Shown one piece after another: positions 1 to 5,356 of a stretch of 5,460 nucleotides of DNA; positions within the stretch are counted from its first letter, which is position 1, and every line of letters begins with the position of its first letter. The stretch comes from JAJXWB01 sp036796555 (GTDB lineage Bacteria > Pseudomonadota > Alphaproteobacteria > Rhizobiales > Beijerinckiaceae), in NCBI GenBank assembly GCA_036796555.1, contig DAIRCS010000227.1:1-5460 (forward strand), in the 5' to 3' direction. The position numbers and the translations under genes are program-made. Under the pieces are notes generated by a model. The model was not told where the DNA came from, ran no database searches, and saw nothing but the letters and a program-made list of their open reading frames with translations.

Positions 1-1399
1 GGCCGATGTTGCCTTCCTGGATGAGGTCGAGGAACTGCAGGCCGCGGTTGGTGTATTTCTTGGCGATGGAGATGACGAGGCGCAGGTTGGCCTCGACCAT
101 TTCCTTCTTGGCCTGACGGGCTTCGCGCTCGCCCTTCTGCACCATCTGCACGATCTTGCGGAATTCCTGGATTTCCAGGCCTGTCTCGGTGGCCAGCGCA
201 TGGATCTCGCCGCGCAGGTCCCTGATCGCTTCCTTCTCCTTGCCGACGAATTCACGCCAGCCCTTGGCGCCGAGCTTGCCGACGCGAAGGGTCCATTTCG
301 GATCGAGCTCGGAGCCCTGGTAATTCTTCAGAAAATCCTCGCGGCCGACGCCATGGCCTTCGGCCGTGCGCAGCAGGCGCGTCTCGGTGCCGATGAGCCG
401 CTTGTTGATGTCGTAGAGCTGCTCGACCAGCGCGTCGATGCGGTTCTGGTTGAGCGAGAGGCTCTTCACGTCGCCGACGATCTCTTTCTTCAGCGACTTG
501 TACTTGCGCTCCTGCGCGGGCGTCAGCGCCTCGTTCTTCAGCTTGTTCTCGACGTTCTGGTCCTGCAGGCGGCGCAGCTTCTTGTAGGCGTCGGCGATGC
601 GGTCGAAGGTCTCGAGCACCTGCGGCTTCAGTTCGGCTTCCATCGCGGAGAGCGACACGGAATTCTCCATGTCGTCTTCCTCGTCGAAATTGCTTTCGCC
701 TTCGGGCGTCTCGCCGTCGAGGCCGGGCGGGGGATTTTCCGGCGCGGTCGCGGGCGCGGCCACGGCGCCGTCGGTCTTCGGCGTGTTCTTGCCGTCGGGG
801 CCGGCGTAGGTCGCCTCGAGGTCGATGATGTCGCGCAGCAGAACCTTGCCTTCGTTCAGCTCGTCGCGCCAGATGATGATGGCCTGGAAGGTCAGAGGGC
901 TTTCGCAGAGGCCCGCGATCATCGCCTCGCGGCCGGCCTCGATGCGCTTGGCGATGGCGATTTCGCCCTCGCGCGACAGAAGCTCGACCGAGCCCATCTC
1001 GCGCAGATACATGCGCACGGGATCGTCGGTGCGGTCGGCCGGCTCCGAGGCGCGCGTCGCCACGACAGCCGGACGCGGATTGCTCTCGACGAGATCGCCG
1101 CCTTCGGCCTCGTCGTCGTCGCCACCTTCCTCGCCTTCGCTGTCGTCGTTGTCCTGATCCTCGGTGACGGTGATGCCCATCTCCGAGAGCATGGCATAGA
1201 CGTCCTCGATCTGGTCGGAGGAAACCTCTTCCGACGGCAGGACGGCGTTCAATTCGGCATAGGTCACGAAGCCGCGCTTCTTGGCGGCCTTTATCATCTT
1301 CTTGACCGCGGCGTCGCTCAGGTCGAGCAATGGGCTGTCGGTCGTCTCCGCGACAGCCGCGCCTTCGCCTTCCGGCTTCTCTTCGTCTTTTTTCGCCAT
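1..1399 (-). CDS. rpoD: RNA polymerase primary sigma factor RpoD (sigma-70), amino-terminal 466 residues, cut by the window edge
   Basis: Housekeeping sigma factor that binds core RNA polymerase and directs it to most promoters. The frame is open from ATG (1399-1397) to the left edge with no stop. In order: lysine- and glutamate-rich start; region 1.1 at about residues 28-80, followed by a very acidic linker (about 87-100); region 1.2 at about 126-160 (DPVRMYLREMGSVELLSREGE); the large non-conserved region typical of proteobacterial RpoD, with an acidic patch near 238-246; region 2.1 at about 431-449 (NLRLVISIAKKY); and the start of region 2.2 at 451-466 (NRGLQFLDLIQEGNIG), the core-binding helix. 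Regions 2.3 to 4 (-10 and -35 recognition) lie outside the window. Family members are usually 600-700 residues, so roughly two thirds is visible. A GGAG ribosome-binding site lies 8 bases before the ATG. It lies downstream of dnaG on the same strand, the classic dnaG-rpoD order. Identification is certain; only the carboxyl end is missing. Confidence 0.97.
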   Translation of the reverse strand, partial: MAKKDEEKPEGEGAAVAETTDSPLLDLSDAAVKKMIKAAKKRGFVTYAELNAVLPSEEVSSDQIEDVYAMLSEMGITVTEDQDNDDSEGEEGGDDDEAEGGDLVESNPRPAVVATRASEPADRTDDPVRMYLREMGSVELLSREGEIAIAKRIEAGREAMIAGLCESPLTFQAIIIWRDELNEGKVLLRDIIDLEATYAGPDGKNTPKTDGAVAAPATAPENPPPGLDGETPEGESNFDEEDDMENSVSLSAMEAELKPQVLETFDRIADAYKKLRRLQDQNVENKLKNEALTPAQERKYKSLKKEIVGDVKSLSLNQNRIDALVEQLYDINKRLIGTETRLLRTAEGHGVGREDFLKNYQGSELDPKWTLRVGKLGAKGWREFVGKEKEAIRDLRGEIHALATETGLEIQEFRKIVQMVQKGEREARQAKKEMVEANLRLVISIAKKYTNRGLQFLDLIQEGNIG

Positions 1400-1407
1400 C
1401 AAGTGCA

Positions 1408-1411
1408 CTCC
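1408..1411 (-). promoter_or_regulatory. Ribosome-binding site of rpoD
   Basis: On the minus strand GGAG stands 8 bases upstream of the ATG at 1399. It supports this start codon, and the encoded MAKKDEEK amino end fits RpoD. Confidence 0.6.
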
Positions 1412-1523
1412 GAACCCGCTGTGGGGCGCAGCCGGCGCGTCCGCATACGCGCCGGTCGGTCACGCCGAAAGGCGGCCGCGCGGCCCTGTCGAATCGCTCG
1501 GAGCGAAAATCGCAGGCCGACGC

Positions 1524-1538
1524 CTAACCGCCTCTTAA
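1524..1538. promoter_or_regulatory. CtrA-like half-site pair (TTAA-N7-TTAG) in the dnaG-rpoD intergenic region
   Basis: Read on the minus strand, the 241-base gap between dnaG and rpoD contains TTAA, seven bases, then TTAG, inside a short direct repeat GGTTAAG/GGTTAGG. The consensus for the alphaproteobacterial cell-cycle regulator CtrA is TTAA-N7-TTAA, so this matches seven of eight positions with the right spacing. It lies about 125 bases upstream of the rpoD start. One near-match to a short motif can arise by chance, although TTAA-type words are uncommon in DNA this GC-rich. I saw no convincing -35/-10 pair elsewhere in the gap, so whether rpoD has its own promoter here is unresolved. Confidence 0.2.
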
Positions 1539-1640
1539 CCATGGACGCTATCGCGCCCGAAAAATTCCCTTGGCGCCTGCGCGCCGAAAGACTCCTCGTC
1601 ACCAATCCGCGCGCGTGGTCAAAGCCCGAAGGCGGCCGCC

Positions 1641-3653
1641 TCACAATTCTTTCGACGAGCGTCCCGACGGGGTCCCGAAACCTTCGATGACCGCCTCTGC
1701 CCCGTCCAATGTGGAGAGCTGACCCTGTATGTCCTGCAATCGCGCGAGATTGCGGTCGGTCGCATCCTCCGCCAGAGCGGCTTCCGCGGCGACCAATTCC
1801 CTATGTAACGCCTTGGTCCTGCGATGCAAGGCCAGAGCCTGATTGAGGGCGTGCCGGGCGTCGGACACATCGGCCGAGGGACGAACCGACCACAGGGTCG
1901 AGATGGCCGCCATGGCGTCCAGCCGGTCGAGGACGGGCCTCAGCCCGCCGTGCTCGATCTCGGCGCGCAGGTCCGCCGCCGCCTCGCCCGCGCTGGCCGC
2001 GGACAAGACGAAATCCCGGAGCCGCGCGAGGTCGGGATTGCCGATCTCGAGCGCCGCCAGCTCTTCGGGCTGCTCGACAGCAAGATCGGGGTGATTGCAA
2101 ATCAGCAATAGAATCAAAGCTTCGCGCGGGGCGATGGCTTTCGGTCCGCCGGCGAACAGGCTGGAGCGGGCGAGCGCCGGGCTGACGATGAGGGGCGCCG
2201 CCTCCCGCCGCCAGCCGCCGTTCTGGCCGCCGAACGAGCCGCCGCGCTGGCGGGGTTCCCACCCCCGGCGGGCGCCGCGCGGCCGGGCGCGGCCCAACAG
2301 GGCGGGGGCCCGGGCCCAGAATTCCNNNNNNNNNNCGCTGGCGAGAACCCGAACGCCGCCCCGCCCAGCGCCGCGGGTCCGGTCGCGGCCGAACAGGGCG
2401 GAGACGCGGCCCGAGAATTCCTCGCGATAATGGCGGCGCAGGTTTTCGTCGCCGATCGCCTGCAGGGACTGGAAGGCGCGGGACTCGAAGGAGGCGCGGC
2501 GCTCGGGCGTGTCGAGCGGCTGGGCCTCCAGCTCCCGCTGCCAGAGCACGTCGACCAGGGGCTTGGCCTCGGAAATTACGTCCTCGACGGCGGCGGGGCC
2601 GGCCGAGCGGACGAGATCGTCGGGGTCCTGCCCGTCGGGCAGGAAGGCGAAGCGCAGCGAGCGGCCGGGGCCGATCAGGGGCAGGGCGGTCTCGATCGCC
2701 CGGAACGCCGCCTTGCGGCCGGCCCGATCGCCGTCGAAGCAGAGAATGGGTTCTTCCGCCATGGCCCAGAGCAACTGGACCTGCTCGGGCGTCAGCGCCG
2801 TGCCGAGCGGCGCGACCGTGTCGGGAAAGCCCGCCGTGTGCATGGCGATGACGTCGACATAGCCCTCGACCGCGATAACGCGGCTGGACTTGTGGGCGGC
2901 GGCCCGCGCGCGATGATGGTTGTAGAGGCACTGGCCCTTGTGGAAGAGCGGCGTCTCCGGGGAATTCAGGTATTTGGCCTGCGCTTCCTTGTCCAAGGCG
3001 CGTCCGCCGAAAGCGATGACGCGGCCGGAGCGGTCGCAGATCGGAAACATCACGCGATCGCGGAAGCGGTCGTAGGGGACGGCGATGTCCTCGCCGTGCA
3101 CCAGCAGGCCCGCCTCGATCATGGTGGGGCCGTCGACATCCTTGCTCGCCAGGAAATCGCGCATCGCGAATTTTTCGCGCGGCGCGTAGCCGAGGCGGAA
3201 CTCCTTCTGCAGCGCCGGGCCAAGGCCGCGGTCGGCGAGATAGCCGCGGGCGCGGGCGCCTTCGGGCGCCTGCAACCGCGTCTCGAACCAGCGGGCGGCG
3301 AGTTCCAGCGCCTCGTGCGTCGAGGCGCGGCGGGCCTCGCGGGCTTCCTCCTCCGCCGTCATTTTCGGCAGGGCGAGGCCGGCGTCGGCGGCGAGGCGCT
3401 CGACCGCCTCGGGGAAGCTCACGCCCTCCGTCTCCATGACGAAGTCGAAGATGTTGCCGTTCTTGCCGGCGGAAAAATCGAAGAAACGCGCCTTCTGGTC
3501 GTTGACGTAGAAAGAGGGGGTTTTTTCCGCCGTGAAGGGCGAAAGCCCGCGCCATTCGCGGCCTTCCTTCTTCAGGCGCACGCGCCGGCCGGCCACCTGC
3601 GACATGGGCAGGCGGGCCTTGATCTCCTCCAGAAAGCTCGGCGGAAAGCGCAT
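1641..3653 (-). CDS. dnaG: DNA primase DnaG, interrupted by a scaffold gap
   Basis: Synthesises RNA primers for chromosome replication, recruited by the DnaB helicase at the fork. Reads as 670 residues including four unknown ones at the 10-N gap. Domains: CHC2 zinc-finger-type domain at about 1-95; RNA polymerase (catalytic) domain at about 110-420, with the basic stretch RFRDRVMFP near 196-204 and the TOPRIM metal site made of E263 (EGYVDV) and D307/D309 (CFDGDRAG); carboxyl-terminal helicase-binding domain from about 505. All four expected zinc ligands are replaced (S38, T41, D59, A62). Residues about 444-464 duplicate about 412-432 and are probably an assembly artefact, so the real protein is likely near 638 residues. 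The ATG at 3653 gives the MRFPPSFLEEI start I recall for alphaproteobacterial DnaG, with a weak AAAAGG just upstream. rpoD follows on the same strand. The family assignment is secure; residues about 425-475 are not reliable. Confidence 0.95.
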   Translation of the reverse strand: MRFPPSFLEEIKARLPMSQVAGRRVRLKKEGREWRGLSPFTAEKTPSFYVNDQKARFFDFSAGKNGNIFDFVMETEGVSFPEAVERLAADAGLALPKMTAEEEAREARRASTHEALELAARWFETRLQAPEGARARGYLADRGLGPALQKEFRLGYAPREKFAMRDFLASKDVDGPTMIEAGLLVHGEDIAVPYDRFRDRVMFPICDRSGRVIAFGGRALDKEAQAKYLNSPETPLFHKGQCLYNHHRARAAAHKSSRVIAVEGYVDVIAMHTAGFPDTVAPLGTALTPEQVQLLWAMAEEPILCFDGDRAGRKAAFRAIETALPLIGPGRSLRFAFLPDGQDPDDLVRSAGPAAVEDVISEAKPLVDVLWQRELEAQPLDTPERRASFESRAFQSLQAIGDENLRRHYREEFSGRVSALFGRDRTRGAGRGGVRVLASXXXXEFWARAPALLGRARPRGARRGWEPRQRGGSFGGQNGGWRREAAPLIVSPALARSSLFAGGPKAIAPREALILLLICNHPDLAVEQPEELAALEIGNPDLARLRDFVLSAASAGEAAADLRAEIEHGGLRPVLDRLDAMAAISTLWSVRPSADVSDARHALNQALALHRRTKALHRELVAAEAALAEDATDRNLARLQDIQGQLSTLDGAEAVIEGFGTPSGRSSKEL
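2245..2421. repeat. Near-duplicate contig ends flanking a scaffold gap (probable assembly artefact)
   Basis: The 81 bases left of the gap (2245-2325) and the 86 bases right of it (2336-2421) both begin CGCTGGCG and both end AGAATTCC. The blocks 2274-2325 and 2370-2421 align without gaps over 52 bases with about 43 identities by hand count, at an offset of 96 bases (32 codons). In all nine mismatches the left copy has C or G, which looks like poor base calling in a GC-rich contig end. In the protein this appears as EFSGRVSALFGRDR followed, after the gap, by EFWARAPALLGRAR. The simplest reading is two overlapping contig ends that were not merged. A real tandem duplication is possible but less likely. 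Confidence 0.85.
2326..2335. other. Scaffold gap of ten Ns inside dnaG
   Basis: Ten consecutive undetermined bases. The round number and the duplicated flanks indicate a placeholder, not a measured gap length. Confidence 0.98.
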
Positions 3654-3664
3654 GGAACCTTTTC

Positions 3665-3679
3665 GCGCAACGATTGCGC
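3665..3679. promoter_or_regulatory. Perfect palindrome GCGCAA-CGA-TTGCGC in the dnaG leader
   Basis: Two perfect 6-base arms around a 3-base centre, placed 11 bases upstream of the dnaG ATG and next to the AT-rich box of the divergent promoter region. In DNA it could be an operator for a dimeric repressor acting on dnaG, panB or both. In dnaG RNA it would fold into a small hairpin directly before the weak ribosome-binding site. No known regulator can be named from the sequence. Confidence 0.35.
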
Positions 3680-3683
3680 CATC

Positions 3684-3692
3684 CCTATATAA
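3684..3692. promoter_or_regulatory. AT-rich -10-like box shared by the divergent dnaG and panB promoters
   Basis: CCTATATAA is the only AT-rich word in the 90 bases between the two divergent genes. On the plus strand CTATAT or TATAAC can serve as a -10 element for panB (leader of roughly 45-50 bases). On the minus strand TTATAT can serve for dnaG (leader of roughly 25 bases). I found no strong -35 hexamer at the right distance on either strand, so direction and strength are uncertain. Confidence 0.35.
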
Positions 3693-3743
3693 CAGCCGCG
3701 AAGCACGAGGCGGGTTCCGTCCCCGCTTTCAACAGGTCGAGGG

Positions 3744-4556
3744 ATGAGAAATATGCGCAGCGCCGCCCGGTTTTTCGAAATGAAGCGCAAGGGCGAAAAG
3801 ATCGCCATGCTGACGGCCTACGACGCGCCGACCGCCCGCGCGCAGGCGGCGGCCGGGGTCGACCTCATCCTGGTCGGCGACAGCGTCGGCACCAACATGC
3901 TGGGCTATGCGAGCGAGCGCGAGGTCCAGCTTTCCGACATCGCCCACCATACCCGCGCCGTGCGGCGCGGCGCGCCGGACATGTTCGTCGTTTCCGACCT
4001 GCCGTTTGCGACCTACCAGGGTCCGGAGCAGGCGGTCGCCAATGCGAAAATCCTGGTGGAGGCCGGCGCCGACATGGTCAAGTTCGAGGGGCCGCTGCCG
4101 GAGATCGTGCGCGCCATCAAGGGCGCCGGGATCGCGGTGTGCTGCCACCTCGGCCTCGAGCCGCAGAACCACGAGGAAAAGCGGCTGAAGGGCAAGACGG
4201 CGGACGAGGCGCGCAAGCTGGTCGAGGATTCCAGGGCGCTCGACGAAGCCGGCATGGACATGCTGGTGCTGGAAGTGATTCCAGAGGATGTCGGCGAGGC
4301 CGTGACCCAGGCGATCAAGGCGCCGACGATCGGCATCGGCGGCGGCCGCAAGACCGATGGACAGGTGCTGGTGATCGTCGACGTGCTCGGCTTCACCGAC
4401 GCCAATTTCAAGCACAACAGGCGCTACGCCGAGGTTGGCGCGGCGATGCGGCAGGCGGCGGCGGCCTATGTGGCGGACGTGAAGTCCGGCGCGTTTCCGG
4501 CGGAGGCCAACGCCTTCAAAATGCCGGCGTCGGAGCGGGAGGCGTTTCTGGGGTAG
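3744..4556 (+). CDS. panB: 3-methyl-2-oxobutanoate hydroxymethyltransferase (ketopantoate hydroxymethyltransferase)
   Basis: Transfers a one-carbon unit from 5,10-methylene-tetrahydrofolate to 2-oxoisovalerate, giving ketopantoate, the first committed step of pantothenate and coenzyme A synthesis in the cytosol. The protein has 270 residues, near the family's usual length, and forms a single TIM barrel of the PEP mutase-like superfamily. Active-site positions known from E. coli PanB are present: D46 (VGDS) and D85 (SDLPF) for the metal, K113 and E115 (MVKFEG), H135 (CHLGL) and the catalytic E177 (VLEVIP). TDGQVLV near 204-210 is also typical. The loop that usually reads GG(F/Y)xVQG is replaced by residues 142-151 (NHEEKRLKGK). 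Two starts are plausible: ATG 3744, with AGG 7 bases upstream, and ATG 3753 (residue 4), with GAGGG 9 bases upstream; the second has the better ribosome-binding site. It stands apart from other pantothenate genes here. The family is secure; the exact substrate is slightly less so because of the loop. Confidence 0.9.
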   Translation: MRNMRSAARFFEMKRKGEKIAMLTAYDAPTARAQAAAGVDLILVGDSVGTNMLGYASEREVQLSDIAHHTRAVRRGAPDMFVVSDLPFATYQGPEQAVANAKILVEAGADMVKFEGPLPEIVRAIKGAGIAVCCHLGLEPQNHEEKRLKGKTADEARKLVEDSRALDEAGMDMLVLEVIPEDVGEAVTQAIKAPTIGIGGGRKTDGQVLVIVDVLGFTDANFKHNRRYAEVGAAMRQAAAAYVADVKSGAFPAEANAFKMPASEREAFLG

Positions 4557-4573
4557 CGCCCAGATCGGGCGTT
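4557..4573 (+). terminator. Short hairpin directly after panB, possible weak terminator
   Basis: CGCCC-AGATC-GGGCG begins at the base after the panB stop codon, giving a 5-base-pair GC stem with a 5-base loop. Only two T residues follow, so any intrinsic termination would be weak. It separates panB from the brnTA promoter. Confidence 0.35.
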
Positions 4574-4594
4574 CCGAGGCCGGTCGAATTTATT

Positions 4595-4613
4595 TTGTAA
4601 CTACAATATAGTT
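4595..4613 (+). promoter_or_regulatory. brnTA promoter with overlapping palindromic operator
   Basis: TTGTA-AC-TACAA (4595-4606) is an inverted repeat with 5-base arms. It overlaps a second one, AACTA-CAATA-TAGTT (4599-4613). TATAGT (4607-4612), a five-of-six match to the -10 consensus, lies within the second repeat and would start RNA about 22-25 bases before the brnT ATG. BrnA-type antitoxins are known to repress their own promoter through the ribbon-helix-helix fold, so these repeats are good candidates for its binding site. No clear -35 hexamer is visible. The site also argues against translation starting at the upstream TTG at 4612. Confidence 0.55.
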
Positions 4614-4641
4614 GACGCAGGCTCGTATTTCGGGCACAGAC

Positions 4642-4908
4642 ATGATCATCACATGGGACGAGGCCAAGCGGCTCGCCAATTTAGATAAACACGGCCTCGA
4701 TTTTTCCATGCTGACGCTCGAATTTTTCGAGCGGTCTCTGGTTATTCCGGCGCGCTCGTCACGTTTCAAGGCTGTCGGTCGGCTTGCCGATCAAGTCCTT
4801 GTCGTGGTGTTCGCGCCGCTGGGGACCGAGGCGATCGCCGTTATTTCGATGCGCGCAGCCAGCAGAAACGAGAGGGTTCTGTTCGATGAGCGGCAAGCGA
4901 ACCGTTAG
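4642..4908 (+). CDS. brnT: BrnT-family toxin (DUF497 ribonuclease)
   Basis: Toxin of a type II toxin-antitoxin pair. Characterised BrnT proteins have an RNase fold like RelE and stop translation by cleaving RNA; BrnA binds and neutralises them. From ATG 4642 the protein has 88 residues, the usual size. Family marks are the amino end ITWDEAKRLANLDKHGLDF (residues 3-21), a central beta stretch DQVLVVVFAP (50-59) and the carboxyl-terminal ISMRAASRNER (68-78). A longer reading from TTG 4612 would place the start inside the promoter/operator, so ATG 4642 is preferred although no good ribosome-binding site precedes it. The motif that usually reads R-I-I-S-x-R has alanine (A66) in place of the first arginine, and F81 stands where a tyrosine is common, so toxicity could be reduced. 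The gene is less GC-rich than its neighbours, fitting an acquired module. brnA overlaps its last 23 bases. Confidence 0.88.
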   Translation: MIITWDEAKRLANLDKHGLDFSMLTLEFFERSLVIPARSSRFKAVGRLADQVLVVVFAPLGTEAIAVISMRAASRNERVLFDERQANR

Positions 4909-5194
4909 TGGAGGCGAGAAGCCGGCCGCGCGTGACTACGCCCGCGCCGATCTCGACGACGTTTCGGATAACGGCGAGATTTCTCCGGAGGAAATGGCGT
5001 CGGCCCGGCCGTTTGCCGAGGCGTTCCCAGGGCTCGCCGACAGCATCAGGCGAGGGCGGGGCAGGCAAAAGGCGCCGACCAAGCAACTGATCAGCATCCG
5101 TCTCGACAAGGCGGTGGTGGACGCCTTCAAATCGACCGGCGAAGGCTGGCAAAGCCGGATCAACGAGGCGTTGCGCAAGGTCGCGCCGAAATAG
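4886..5194 (+). CDS. brnA: BrnA-family antitoxin (ribbon-helix-helix)
   Basis: Antitoxin partner of BrnT and probable repressor of the operon. The protein has 102 residues. The amino-terminal half (about 1-60) is polar and low in complexity (DYARADLDDVSDNGEISPEE), expected to hold the toxin-binding segment and be partly disordered. The carboxyl-terminal part (about 65-99) is the family's ribbon-helix-helix signature: a beta strand KQLISIRLD, then VVDAFKSTGEGWQSRINEALRK. The ATG at 4886 has AGAGGG 9 bases upstream and overlaps the end of brnT by 23 bases, the tight coupling usual for brnTA. An upstream in-frame ATG at 4784 would add residues that simply shadow brnT in another frame, so it is rejected. 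The antitoxin looks intact. It likely binds the palindromes at 4595-4613. Confidence 0.9.
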   Translation: MSGKRTVSGGEKPAARDYARADLDDVSDNGEISPEEMASARPFAEAFPGLADSIRRGRGRQKAPTKQLISIRLDKAVVDAFKSTGEGWQSRINEALRKVAPK

Positions 5195-5212
5195 CGGCGT
5201 CATCCATCGCAT

Positions 5213-5241
5213 TTGCCACCCGTCGCCCTTTCCCCTATAAG
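5213..5241 (+). promoter_or_regulatory. Sigma-70-type promoter for rplY
   Basis: TTGCCA (5213-5218), 17 bases, then TATAAG (5236-5241): each hexamer matches five of six consensus positions at the optimal spacing. Transcription would begin near 5248 and leave a leader of about 110 bases before the rplY ATG. This is the best promoter in the window and lies right after the brnA stop. Confidence 0.65.
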
Positions 5242-5246
5242 CCGCG

Positions 5247-5287
5247 CGCGCCCGTTTCCGACACCCCTGGAGGCGTGGGCGCGTTTT
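5247..5287 (+). terminator. GC stem with T-run after brnA: terminator or attenuator in the rplY leader
   Basis: CGCGCCC (5247-5253) pairs with GGGCGCG (5277-5283) across a 23-base loop and is followed directly by TTTT (5284-5287). It is placed to end the brnTA transcript. It also starts at about the predicted first base of rplY RNA, so it could act as an attenuator or as a structured 5' end. The long loop makes it a weaker candidate than a compact intrinsic terminator. Confidence 0.35.
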
Positions 5288-5290
5288 CTG

Positions 5291-5336
5291 CGCATGGGCT
5301 TGTCCGAAAAGTTTGCAACTTTTGCGGGCCTATGCG
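5291..5336 (+). repeat. Imperfect palindromic element (REP-like) in the rplY leader
   Basis: The core AAAAGTT-TGC-AACTTTT (5307-5323) is a perfect inverted repeat with 7-base arms. It extends through CCG/CGG with one bulged base, then imperfectly through GGG/CCT to CGCAT (5291-5295) pairing with ATGCG (5332-5336). From memory, similar elements with a CGAAAA...ACTTTT core bounded by GCAT/ATGC ends are common intergenic repeats in Hyphomicrobiales genomes. Here the element lies within the leader of rplY, ending about 8 bases before the ribosome-binding site. Confidence 0.5.
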
Positions 5337-5356
5337 TGCAACCGAAGGACTGAACG

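Noticed and set aside
1464..1640. Two copies of CCGAA(A)GGCGGCCGC in the dnaG-rpoD gap (near 1466-1479 and 1626-1639)
   Set aside because: The shared word is short and made of bases that dominate this genome; the palindromic part is a common GC word and I see no T-run that would make either copy a terminator.
200..1690. Long plus-strand open frame of 496 codons
   Set aside because: It lies opposite rpoD, has low-complexity leucine-, arginine- and alanine-rich composition and no recognisable domain; it is a GC-bias shadow of the sigma factor gene.
1801..3555. Second long minus-strand frame of 584 codons within dnaG
   Set aside because: It is dnaG shifted by one frame; the translation is arginine- and proline-rich with no domain and crosses the N gap only because GC-rich DNA lacks stops.
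2430..3692. Long plus-strand open frame of 420 codons
   Set aside because: It is antisense to dnaG, with repetitive Gly/Ala/Arg composition and no family resemblance; DnaG motifs on the other strand are decisive.
3729..4415. Minus-strand open frame of 228 codons
   Set aside because: It is antisense to panB, which has all its catalytic residues in the plus frame.
4612..4641. Upstream TTG start for brnT
   Set aside because: It would place the start codon inside the probable -10 box and operator; the family's amino end begins at ATG 4642.
4784..4885. Upstream in-frame ATG extension of brnA
   Set aside because: The added residues only restate the brnT coding sequence in another frame; ATG 4886 has a clear AGAGGG ribosome-binding site and gives the usual BrnA length.
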